32,675 nt of DNA from Bacillota bacterium (GTDB lineage Bacteria > Bacillota > Sulfobacillia > UBA8153), in assembly GCA_007130145.1 (NCBI GenBank), contig SLSY01000139.1, positions 1-32,675 of the forward strand, given 5' to 3'. Every line of letters begins with the position of its first letter. Positions within the stretch are counted from its first letter, which is position 1. Under the pieces are notes generated by a model. It saw nothing but the letters and a program-made list of their open reading frames with translations, was not told where the DNA came from and did not search any database. Of the stretch, positions 17,383 to 26,806 are shown in pieces. The position numbers and the translations under genes are program-made.

Positions 17383-19290
17383 CTACATGCTGGGATAAAC
17401 TCGCCCCTCATCTTTAAGCAACTGTTTTAGGCGTCGGGAAAAAATGGTCACTCGTTCCTCATCGCCGCGCAAGGTGCAAATATCGACGTACTCTTGCACC
17501 GCTAGAACCAACCCTCTCCAGTGTCCGCGATGCTCGGCCAGCTCCACGGCCCGTCCGATGGCAGCAAGGCCCTCCTGCGTATTATAGCTTCCCAAGAACA
17601 GCCGGGAGAGAACGGCTAAGGCGCGGATGAGGCCGTCGTAGTCACGCATCTCACCCAACTGTCGCACAGCCCCTCTGACATCCTCGATTGTCGCAGGCAA
17701 CGTCCCCTCGTCCAGCCAAGCGAGCTCCACGCCCGAACGCAAAGCAAAGCGAAGGTCATTAACCTCCTGAGCCAACCGTTTGCTCTCTTTGAAGGCTTTT
17801 ATTGCCTTCTGTGTCTGGCCCTTGGCAAGCCAGGTATGCCCAAGATAATATTGACACCGCCCCATGAGCCTCTCATTGCCTGCATCGCGTGCCAGTGCTA
17901 AGGCCCGGTGCAAACGAGTCAGTGCCGCATCCATATCCCGCTGCTCGAGTTTCAACCAACCCACCGACAGCATGATGTCCGCCACGAGATGCTCGTGAAC
18001 CTGACGCTCGGCGCTCAAGAGGGCTTGGTACATCTGCTCCTGTGCAGCATCCCAATTCCCTTGGAGCATCTGGATGACGGCCTGATTATGCAATAGACGA
18101 CAACGCAGCTGCTCATCTCGCGCCCGTTCATTCAAGACGAGCGCCTTCTCCAGGGCAGCCAAGGAATCTTCTAGCTGATACGCACGGGAATACAATGAAG
18201 CCAGTAGATTCAGGCAGATGATTTCACTCTCGGTATCAGCATGCGCAGCAAAACGGAGCCGGGCTTGCTCGGCATGTTCGATAGCTTGATCCCATTGTTC
18301 CAGTTGGCCGCAGGTCAAGCTCAGTTTATAGCCAATATCGGCAACCACAGCCGCAGTCTTCGTGGCTCGTGCTAGAGCCAGAGCTTGGCCATAAAGTGTC
18401 AGTGCACTGCGGTAGAAATGCTCGCGGAACGCACCATCCCCCGCCTCCTCCATCGTCAACAGAGCAGACTCCATCTGCCCTGCATGCCAAAGATGAGTGG
18501 CCCGTTCTCCCTGCTCCTGCCAAGTTGTCTTGCCGAATTGCTCGAGCCTTAGAGCAGCCTTGTGGTGAAATTCCTTCCGCATATCGGCCGAGATTCGCCG
18601 GTACAGACTCCGCCTGATAGAAGGCGATGGGAAGTTGACCACCAACCCTTCCCCGTCAATATTCAGCTGGCACCACGTCTCCATTTGTCCCAAACTACTC
18701 ACCACTTCCGCCTCATCCACATCCAATATCCCAGCAACCTCAGAGGTATGGCAGCCTTCGCCCAGTACTACCGCCGCCGCAAGAGCGCGCTTTAGCGAGT
18801 CAGGGAGAGATTCAGCCCCATCCAGCGCCAGATACTGTGACCCCGGGTCGGCCTCCTCACTCCAACCTCTGACCACATCCGACAGAAAGCTTGCTACCAA
18901 GTGAGCCCCCTCGTCTTTGAGGCGGCCAAACGCGCGATACACGGAGACCCGGCGTTCCTGCGGGAGACCGGCACACGCCATCCAGTCTTCCAATGTATCC
19001 ATCTCGCACTTTCTGCCCCAAAGCCCATCGCCGTTCTCTAACGACAACAGATGGTCGGGGTCCGAAAGCAAAGAAGGTGGAGACTCACTGTATAACTGAG
19101 ACACGCTTGTTCCCAGAGCCGCCGCTATTCGGTCTTTATACATATCATTCAGATTGTCACGAGCTCCCGATAGAACCAACGATAGGTACGAATCGGACAC
19201 CTCTACTAGCTCAGCCAGGTCCTTAATGCGCATCCTCTTTTGCCCCAGCTGTCGCTTAACATTTCTGGCAAAGACTTCTATAGACTTCAT
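17383..19290 (-). CDS. XRE-type HTH plus TPR-repeat transcriptional regulator
   Basis: Start refined to ATG 19290 (SD GGAGGAAGGAT). HTH: MRIKDLAELVEVSDSYLSLVLSGARDNLNDMYKDRIAAALGTSVSQLYS; C-terminal TPR-like repeats (ALLSAERQVHEHLVADIMLSVGWLKLEQRDMDAALTRLHRALALARDAGNERLMGRCQYYLGHTWLAKGQTQKAIKAFKESK). Confidence 0.85.
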   Translation of the reverse strand: MKSIEVFARNVKRQLGQKRMRIKDLAELVEVSDSYLSLVLSGARDNLNDMYKDRIAAALGTSVSQLYSESPPSLLSDPDHLLSLENGDGLWGRKCEMDTLEDWMACAGLPQERRVSVYRAFGRLKDEGAHLVASFLSDVVRGWSEEADPGSQYLALDGAESLPDSLKRALAAAVVLGEGCHTSEVAGILDVDEAEVVSSLGQMETWCQLNIDGEGLVVNFPSPSIRRSLYRRISADMRKEFHHKAALRLEQFGKTTWQEQGERATHLWHAGQMESALLTMEEAGDGAFREHFYRSALTLYGQALALARATKTAAVVADIGYKLSLTCGQLEQWDQAIEHAEQARLRFAAHADTESEIICLNLLASLYSRAYQLEDSLAALEKALVLNERARDEQLRCRLLHNQAVIQMLQGNWDAAQEQMYQALLSAERQVHEHLVADIMLSVGWLKLEQRDMDAALTRLHRALALARDAGNERLMGRCQYYLGHTWLAKGQTQKAIKAFKESKRLAQEVNDLRFALRSGVELAWLDEGTLPATIEDVRGAVRQLGEMRDYDGLIRALAVLSRLFLGSYNTQEGLAAIGRAVELAEHRGHWRGLVLAVQEYVDICTLRGDEERVTIFSRRLKQLLKDEGRVYPSM

Positions 19291-19331
19291 AAATATCCTT
19301 CCTCCCCCATTCCCCGGAACACCAACACTAG

Positions 19332-19378
19332 TATACATAATGTATATGTTTCTACATCTAGTAGAATATTCCTACTCA
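19332..19378. promoter_or_regulatory. AT-rich cluster of inverted repeats upstream of the regulator (candidate operator/promoter)
   Basis: TATACAT-A-ATGTATA at 19332-19346, then CTAC-ATCTA-GTAG and overlapping AGTAG-n7-CTACT, 40-90 bp upstream of the ATG. Confidence 0.45.
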
Positions 19379-19477
19379 TCTTCTCCAAGATTATCACTAT
19401 GTCCTTTCTCTCTGCAATATTTCCTTTCATTCTCATCTCCTCTGCTGTGCTGGGACTTGCGGGTAAAAATCTGATCG

Positions 19478-19497
19478 TTTACTCATAGTTACTCATG
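19478..19497. repeat. Short tandem direct repeat TTACTCAT-AG-TTACTCAT upstream of arsC
   Basis: Two identical octamers with a 10-bp period at 19479-19496, about 85 bp upstream of the arsC start. Confidence 0.4.
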
Positions 19498-19579
19498 TCA
19501 ATCACCTGATCATTGCTATGCCCATCCTTTCATGGCAAAATAAGACACAGAGCAAGGAATTGAGCAAAGGAGTATAACG

Positions 19580-19996
19580 ATGAAAAAGCATTTACTCTTC
19601 CTTTGTACGGGCAACTCGGCGCGGAGCCAAATGGCTGAAGGGCTCGTACGGCATTGGGGTAGCGAACAATGGGATGTATCTAGCGCTGGTTTGGAACCCA
19701 GTTGTGTGCATGAGCTAGCCATCGCCAGCATGGCCGAGCTTGGCATTGACATCTCAGAGCAACTCTCAAAGCCGATCACCAAGGAACGTTTGGATCAGGC
19801 TGATCTCATTATAACACTGTGCGGAGACGCCAAGGAACGGTGCCCTCTGACCCCGGGCAGGGCCCGCTACCACTGGCCGCTGCCTGACCCGGCACGGGTT
19901 CAAGGAGACCGCGAGGAAAAGCTTGACGTGTTTCGACAAGTGCGTGACGAGCTGATGCAGCGAGTACGTTCGTTCTTGGATCAAAATGAGTCTTGA
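19580..19996 (+). CDS. arsC: Arsenate reductase, LMW-PTPase-like (thioredoxin-coupled) family
   Basis: CTGNSARSQMAEGL active-site loop; TLCGDAKERCPL carries the resolving cysteines; HWPLPDPA motif. Confidence 0.9.
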   Translation: MKKHLLFLCTGNSARSQMAEGLVRHWGSEQWDVSSAGLEPSCVHELAIASMAELGIDISEQLSKPITKERLDQADLIITLCGDAKERCPLTPGRARYHWPLPDPARVQGDREEKLDVFRQVRDELMQRVRSFLDQNES

Positions 19997-20277
19997 TGCT
20001 CATGGGCAAGCTCGCGTAGTGTTCATGCCGGTAAGATCACCGAGCAGTATGGCCCAAGCAACCACCAGCCCGAGAGTATGGGTGAAGTCATTCGAGGCAT
20101 TTTACTGTATCCCCAACGTCCGGTGAACTCACCGTTGTCCGGGAATCTCGAAAACCCAAGGAGCCATGAGAGGGGCCCAGCTGCGAAGACGGCTTGGTCT
20201 TCATGGTCACGTTGTTGCTGGTGGACTGTCATGATGATATCATGTCACAGAACAGCCGACAAATCGGCTGCGAATAG

Positions 20278-20306
20278 TTGAAGCAGATGGGCACTTGTGA
20301 TATAAT
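20278..20306 (+). promoter_or_regulatory. Candidate sigma-A promoter of guaB
   Basis: TTGAAG (20278-20283), 17-bp spacer, TATAAT (20301-20306), 35 bp upstream of the start codon. Confidence 0.7.
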
Positions 20307-20334
20307 AATTGAAATATCTCGGTCTAGGAGTTGA

Positions 20335-21801
<1,467 letters not shown>

Positions 21802-21815
21802 AAGACCCGGAAAGA

Positions 21816-21848
21816 AACGAGCTCAGAAGGCACGCCCCTGAGCTCGTT
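21816..21848. terminator. Probable hairpin terminator between convergent genes
   Basis: AACGAGCTCAG ... CTGAGCTCGTT, 11-bp stem, just after the guaB stop; followed by CTTG, so only a weak T-tract on +. Confidence 0.65.
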
Positions 21849-21861
21849 CTTGATCCCAAAC

Positions 21862-22860
21862 TCATTGCAGTACCATCGAACCCTTCAGCGATTGGACCAG
21901 GAGATCCACACAGGCTTTAACATCACCTGCATCCACCATTTCCGAAGGCGAGTGAATGTAGCGGCAAGGCACGGAAATCACACCCGCAATAATACCGGCT
22001 CGCGAAAGCTGCATGGCCGCTGCGTCGGTCCCGCCCCTTTCCAGAACCTCCAACTGGTAAGGGATCTTGTTTTCTTTGGCTATCTCCACCAGGTGTTTAC
22101 GCAAAGCGGGATGACAAATAAGGCTACTATCCTTAACCTTAATGGCAGCCCCGCCCCCAAGGGACACTTCCATGATGTGACTTTTGGGCGTGTCCCCCAC
22201 GCGAGTCACATCACAGGCAATACCTATCTCAGGGTCTACCCCGTAAGCAGCTGTTCGAGCTCCCCGTAGACCCACTTCTTCTTGCACGGTGAAGACGAAA
22301 TAGACATCATGATCGCAAGCTCCCAACTGGCGCAGGGTCTCGATGAGGACCACGCAACCTATGCGGTCGTCCATAGCTTTGGCTACCCAGCGCTCGCCCA
22401 TATCAAAGAGGGGGCCGTAGAAAACGGCCATGTCCCCAATCCCCACGTTTTCGCTGGCAGTCGCCTTATCGCTAGCTCCGATATCGATAAAGAGCTTGGT
22501 CACTTTCAGTTCCTTTATGTCGTCGAGGTGTTCAGTATGAATCACCCCGCTGGTACCGTTGGCGAATATCACCCTCTTGCCCAGAAGTGTCGGAGGGCTC
22601 CAGCCACCAACCGGGGCAAAGCGCAAGAATCCCTTGTCATCAATGGATGTCACGATAATACCGATCTCATCCATGTGCGCCGCCAGCATTACCTTCTTTC
22701 CCTTACCATTACCTTTCTTGCGAGCGATGAGATTACCCAAGGCGTCCACTCGCACTTCATCGGCAAGCTCCTTGATCTCTTCCTCGATCATCTGCCGCAC
22801 CGGGCCTTCATCGCCGGCGGGACCATAACTCTCGACCAACTTCTTGACCAGATCCTTCAT
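21862..22860 (-). CDS. M42 family aminopeptidase/cellulase-like metallopeptidase (paralogue 1)
   Basis: AAHMDEIG, AMDDRIGCVV, VQEEVGLRGA, ACDVTRVGDTP, CRYIHSPSEM. Confidence 0.92.
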   Translation of the reverse strand: MKDLVKKLVESYGPAGDEGPVRQMIEEEIKELADEVRVDALGNLIARKKGNGKGKKVMLAAHMDEIGIIVTSIDDKGFLRFAPVGGWSPPTLLGKRVIFANGTSGVIHTEHLDDIKELKVTKLFIDIGASDKATASENVGIGDMAVFYGPLFDMGERWVAKAMDDRIGCVVLIETLRQLGACDHDVYFVFTVQEEVGLRGARTAAYGVDPEIGIACDVTRVGDTPKSHIMEVSLGGGAAIKVKDSSLICHPALRKHLVEIAKENKIPYQLEVLERGGTDAAAMQLSRAGIIAGVISVPCRYIHSPSEMVDAGDVKACVDLLVQSLKGSMVLQ

Positions 22861-23879
22861 GGCCTAAAACCTCCCTCGATGCTCTTGAGGAATAGGGATA
22901 ACAGTTTAACGGTATTCTTGAAATCATCCTGGCAGGCTACAGATACGGGGGCATGAATATAACGACAGGGTACGGACACGCCCACGGTTGGAACCCCAGT
23001 ATGGGCGAGACTCATGCGACCGGCGTCGGTCCCTCCTCCTGTTGTACGCCGAAACTGATAGGGCAGCTCGCTGTGTTCGGCGAGACGAATGAGTTCCTTG
23101 AGCATTTTTCGGTTGGGAATGGTGGCCGCATCCATCACAGTAAGGGCGGGACCCGCTCCCAAATTGGTCACGTGGAACTCCGGCTCAACTTCAGCCAATT
23201 CATTGGACACTGTCCCTTCCAGAGCCACTCCCATATCAGGATGAACGCGGTGAGCTGCTATGGCCGAGCCTCTCAACCCAATCTCCTCCTGAACAGTAAA
23301 GCAGGCATAGATAGGCAAAGAGGTCTGCTCTTTGAGCAGCGAAATGAGAACTGCACACCCCACCCGATCATCCATAGCCTTGCCCTTGACAAAGCCATCT
23401 CCAAATTCGCTATATTGGGTGTCAAACACCACAACATCGCCCAGCTTGACTCGCTTCTGGGCGTCCTCCTTATTCTTCGCTCCTATGTCAATGTACATGT
23501 CGCGCATGCGCACGGGGTGCTGACGTTCTCGTGGTTCTTGCAGGTGAATCGGTTTGCTGCCGATGACCCCGGGCAATTGCTCTTTACCTACCCGGACCGT
23601 CTTTGACAATAATACCCGATCATCTATGCCTCCGGCCTTGCGAAATCGCAAGAATCCACTGCGCTCAAACCCTGTGATGATCATACCCACTTCATCCATG
23701 TGCGCGGCAAACATGATCTTGGGTCCCGGAGCATCCGGATTCTTGATGGCGATCATGTTTCCAATGGTGTCGCTTTCAATCACATCGACCAGACCCTCGA
23801 TCTCCGCGCGGATGATAGCTCTCACCGCTTGCTCATGTCCGGCTACACCCGGTGCTTCGCTCAACATCTTCAGGACCAT
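22857..23879 (-). CDS. M42 family metallopeptidase (paralogue 2)
   Basis: AAHMDEVGMI, AMDDRVGCAV, VQEEIGLRGS, ALEGTVSNELAEV, CRYIHAPVS. ATGA overlap with paralogue 1. Confidence 0.92.
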   Translation of the reverse strand: MVLKMLSEAPGVAGHEQAVRAIIRAEIEGLVDVIESDTIGNMIAIKNPDAPGPKIMFAAHMDEVGMIITGFERSGFLRFRKAGGIDDRVLLSKTVRVGKEQLPGVIGSKPIHLQEPRERQHPVRMRDMYIDIGAKNKEDAQKRVKLGDVVVFDTQYSEFGDGFVKGKAMDDRVGCAVLISLLKEQTSLPIYACFTVQEEIGLRGSAIAAHRVHPDMGVALEGTVSNELAEVEPEFHVTNLGAGPALTVMDAATIPNRKMLKELIRLAEHSELPYQFRRTTGGGTDAGRMSLAHTGVPTVGVSVPCRYIHAPVSVACQDDFKNTVKLLSLFLKSIEGGFRP

Positions 23880-24925
23880 ACTAATCCCTCCACAAAACCG
23901 CGGTTGACAGCGGCAATGAAAAACGCCAATAACTTCCCCGCCTTCTCCACATCATCCAAGTGCAATGTCTCCACCGAGGTGTGCATGTAGCGCAAGGGTA
24001 CGGAAACCAAACCGGTGGGTACCCCATGACGAGAAATCTGCATGGCCCAAGCATCGGTACCAGTCTGAGCAGGTGCCACATCCACCTGAACCTCAATACC
24101 TGCATCCTTGGCTGCTTGCTCCAGCAACTCATAGACTCTGGGAGCTATATTGGGGCCCATCGTAATCACCGGACCCTTGCCAAGCTCAGATACCAGATCC
24201 TCCGGCTGTCCCGGACCATCACCATGGCATACATCGATAGCGATGCCGATGTCCGGCTCAAGGCCGTATGTACTCACAGTCGCACCTTTGAGTCCTATCT
24301 CTTCCTGCACGGTAGCCACGGCATATACGTCGGCGGTGATGCAGAGTTTCTCGAGCCATTGCAGACAGCTATGAATCACTGCTACACCCGCCCGATCATC
24401 AAAGGATTTACCAGCCAAAAAATCGTTGGCCAGCTCGGTGACGTCTCGTTGAAACGTGATGACATCTCCGATTTCCACCACGTCGACCAGACGCTCCTGA
24501 GCGAGTCCTACATCAATGAACAGCTCCTCCATCTTAGGCGCCTTGTCCTCTTCCCCGGCGGAGAGAAGATGAGGTGGCTTGGTGCCGATGATCCCTGCTA
24601 GTTGACGCCGACCATGGACTGTCACTTCCATGCCCGGCAGGATGCGAGGATCAATCCCACCCACTTGAGTAAACCGAATATAGCCACGTTCATCTATCTT
24701 GGTCACCATCATGCCAACTTCGTCCATATGAGCAGCCAACATTACGCTAGGGCGCGGTTCTTCACCTACACCTCTGCGCTTGGCGACAAAGTTTCCCAAA
24801 ACATCGGTGCTCATTTCGTGAACCAACGGCTCCCACGCAGCGCGCAAGGACGAATGTAGTCCATGCTCGAATCCGGCCACTCCGGCCGACTCCGAGAGAT
24901 TCTTGAGAAGTTCCTTTACTTGCAA
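23870..24925 (-). CDS. M42 family metallopeptidase (paralogue 3)
   Basis: Start refined to TTG 24925 (SD GGAGG, protein LQVKELLKNLSESAGVAGFE). AAHMDEVGMM, SFDDRAGVAV, VQEEIGLKGA, AIDVCHGDGPG, RYMHTSVETLHLDD. 10-bp overlap with paralogue 2. Confidence 0.9.
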   Translation of the reverse strand: MQVKELLKNLSESAGVAGFEHGLHSSLRAAWEPLVHEMSTDVLGNFVAKRRGVGEEPRPSVMLAAHMDEVGMMVTKIDERGYIRFTQVGGIDPRILPGMEVTVHGRRQLAGIIGTKPPHLLSAGEEDKAPKMEELFIDVGLAQERLVDVVEIGDVITFQRDVTELANDFLAGKSFDDRAGVAVIHSCLQWLEKLCITADVYAVATVQEEIGLKGATVSTYGLEPDIGIAIDVCHGDGPGQPEDLVSELGKGPVITMGPNIAPRVYELLEQAAKDAGIEVQVDVAPAQTGTDAWAMQISRHGVPTGLVSVPLRYMHTSVETLHLDDVEKAGKLLAFFIAAVNRGFVEGLVWS

Positions 24926-25001
24926 CCTGTTGCCTCCTTTCCCGATACAACCCGAACTTGCCAACACACGTAGTATTCTTCTTCTTCTCACCTTCTCCTT
25001 T

Positions 25002-26324
25002 TCACCGACGGCCAACGATACGGCACGGTATCCCCAGTTGACTTTCCAAGACATGATAGGGCTCGCCGAGGAGATCGCGTCCCCACGCATCGAAGGGTTT
25101 GGGTGGGAGCAATACCAGGTCATGACCGATGACCGCTTCCCGCAGCTGCTGACGGATATCACCGAGGGTCAATAGCCCGGTGCATGCTATGGAACCGCCA
25201 AAGAAATCGGGTTTGACCCCAAGCAGAAGGGCTTGCTGACCCCCCGCGCTCAAACCCCAATTTAACAAAGGTTTAGCGCGCACAGACGTAACGATAAGAG
25301 GACGCTTTGCACCGTAAGCCTCAATGGCATCCTGGATGTCCTGGATATCGTCTGGATCTAAATCATAGTCCATAATCAGCCCCTCACGTGCTGATGGCTT
25401 CCAGTCCAGTGTCCTTCCGTCAGAAAGCTCAATGCACTCACAACCCTCCTCACCCAAGAGCCGGAATGCCTCTACTCGCGAGAAAGGAGGAACCCCGTCA
25501 ATGCGAACAATGCGATCTCCGCGGCGAAGACCACACTGCCCGGCCGGAGAATCGGGCATGACGCCGGTCACGACAGAGCGCAAGTCCACCGGCAAACTGG
25601 GCTCAAGGAGTACAGGCACCCCACATCTAGAAGAGATCTTCTCGACCACATCGGCCAGATGATTCCTTGTGTCCGGGGACGGAAGTAAGGACGCAGGAGC
25701 CCGTTTCGTAAAGCCCGGTTCGAATATACGTATGCAACGTGCACCGTGTTCGGCCAAAAAGAGAGCGGTTTCATGTATGTCCTCATAACCCGTAATGTGA
25801 GGCATGGCTACGATGCTTCCCTCGAAACAAAGGTCATGAACACCCAACCATTTCAAGTTACGGGGAACTGCCACCGGATCGCTTTCTTTCATCACCCGTT
25901 GCCGCGTTTTTTTATCCACAGAGTTCAACGATACCATCAGTTCGATATTCAGATCTCTCAACTTCTCCACCGCATCCTGCGTGAGCAATGACCCGTTGGT
26001 GGTCATCTGTACCGTCACCTGTGGATGCATCTCCCTGAGCCGGCTCAACACGTCCCAAACAGCAGCGTAAAGCAAGGGTTCCCCTTCTTTGATGCGAGTG
26101 GTCGCTTCTCCCATAACGACCTTCGCATCGGTGTTGAGCCAGTCCAACATGGTGACAACATCTTGGCGTGGCAAGTCAGGTAACGTGTAAACCTCGACAC
26201 CCGGAGGATTGAATCCATGGCTGCAAAAAACGCACTGAACATTGCAGCGTGATGTCAAGGGCAATACTCCGCGGCTTGCGGCCTGGTACAATACGGCGGG
26301 CAAGGAAGGCCGCTCAGAAGTCAT
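25002..26324 (-). CDS. Radical SAM protein with PDZ domain and DUF512-like C-terminus
   Basis: Start refined to ATG 26324. CNVQCVFC (CX3CX2C); PDZ-like SVVTGVMPDSPAGQCGLRRGDRIVRIDGVPP; DUF512-like KPDFFGGSIACTGLLTLGDIRQQL...LLPPKPFDAWGRDLLGE. Confidence 0.8.
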   Translation of the reverse strand: MTSERPSLPAVLYQAASRGVLPLTSRCNVQCVFCSHGFNPPGVEVYTLPDLPRQDVVTMLDWLNTDAKVVMGEATTRIKEGEPLLYAAVWDVLSRLREMHPQVTVQMTTNGSLLTQDAVEKLRDLNIELMVSLNSVDKKTRQRVMKESDPVAVPRNLKWLGVHDLCFEGSIVAMPHITGYEDIHETALFLAEHGARCIRIFEPGFTKRAPASLLPSPDTRNHLADVVEKISSRCGVPVLLEPSLPVDLRSVVTGVMPDSPAGQCGLRRGDRIVRIDGVPPFSRVEAFRLLGEEGCECIELSDGRTLDWKPSAREGLIMDYDLDPDDIQDIQDAIEAYGAKRPLIVTSVRAKPLLNWGLSAGGQQALLLGVKPDFFGGSIACTGLLTLGDIRQQLREAVIGHDLVLLPPKPFDAWGRDLLGEPYHVLESQLGIPCRIVGRR

Positions 26325-26806
26325 AGTCCATAATCCAGTTCCCGAGCAGGCACGCCGGCAACTGTAACCCCTGACGGCACGTCGCGAGTGACGACAGCAC
26401 CGGCACAGACAACCGCATGATCTCCAATACTTATGCCGGGCAAGATGGTCGCATTGGCGCCGATCAGTACGGCTTCTCCGATGCATACCGGTCCCTTACG
26501 CCACTCGTCCTGAGTGAACTCATGGGTGAGTATGGTCGCATTGTAACCGATGATCGTCCGATCACCAATGGTAATGAGTTCAGGGAAAAGCACATCCATC
26601 ATGGCCATCAACCCCAAACCCACTTGGTCTCCGAGTTTCATACCCGTCCATCTGTAAAGGCGGACCTTCAAACCCAGCCATGGAATGAAGCGCCCCGCCT
26701 GAATCACGAAACCACACAATAGAGCCCGCCAAAACGGCACAATATGGGCCCAAAGATAAATGGGATTGACTCCCTCTGGTGCCTTATGCCTCTCCAGGCG
26801 ACGCAC
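26321..26806 (-). CDS. Hexapeptide-repeat (left-handed beta-helix) acyltransferase
   Basis: ITIGDRTIIGYNATILTHEFTQDEWRKGPVCIGEAVLIGANATILPGISIGDHAVVCAGAVVTRDVPSGVTVAGVPAREL. GTG start with SD GGGGGAGG. Confidence 0.88.
   Translation of the reverse strand: MRRLERHKAPEGVNPIYLWAHIVPFWRALLCGFVIQAGRFIPWLGLKVRLYRWTGMKLGDQVGLGLMAMMDVLFPELITIGDRTIIGYNATILTHEFTQDEWRKGPVCIGEAVLIGANATILPGISIGDHAVVCAGAVVTRDVPSGVTVAGVPARELDYGL

Noticed and set aside
20023-20232. 69-aa minus-strand ORF between arsC and guaB
   Set aside because: A short hydrophobic stretch hinted at a decayed membrane protein, but no family is recognisable and there is no good start/SD.
22282-22956. 224-aa plus-strand ORF (and similar 22953..23606, 23960..24601)
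   Set aside because: Antisense to the three M42 genes. The antisense ORFs resemble each other only because the sense genes are paralogues.
24926-25162. N-terminal extension of M42 paralogue 3 in the ORF track
   Set aside because: It overlaps the radical SAM gene and has no M42 similarity; a TTG start with strong SD at 24925 fits better.
26325-26486. N-terminal extension of the radical SAM ORF (Cys/Arg-rich)
   Set aside because: Out-of-frame reading of the acyltransferase gene. The ATG at 26324 makes a standard ATGA overlap.
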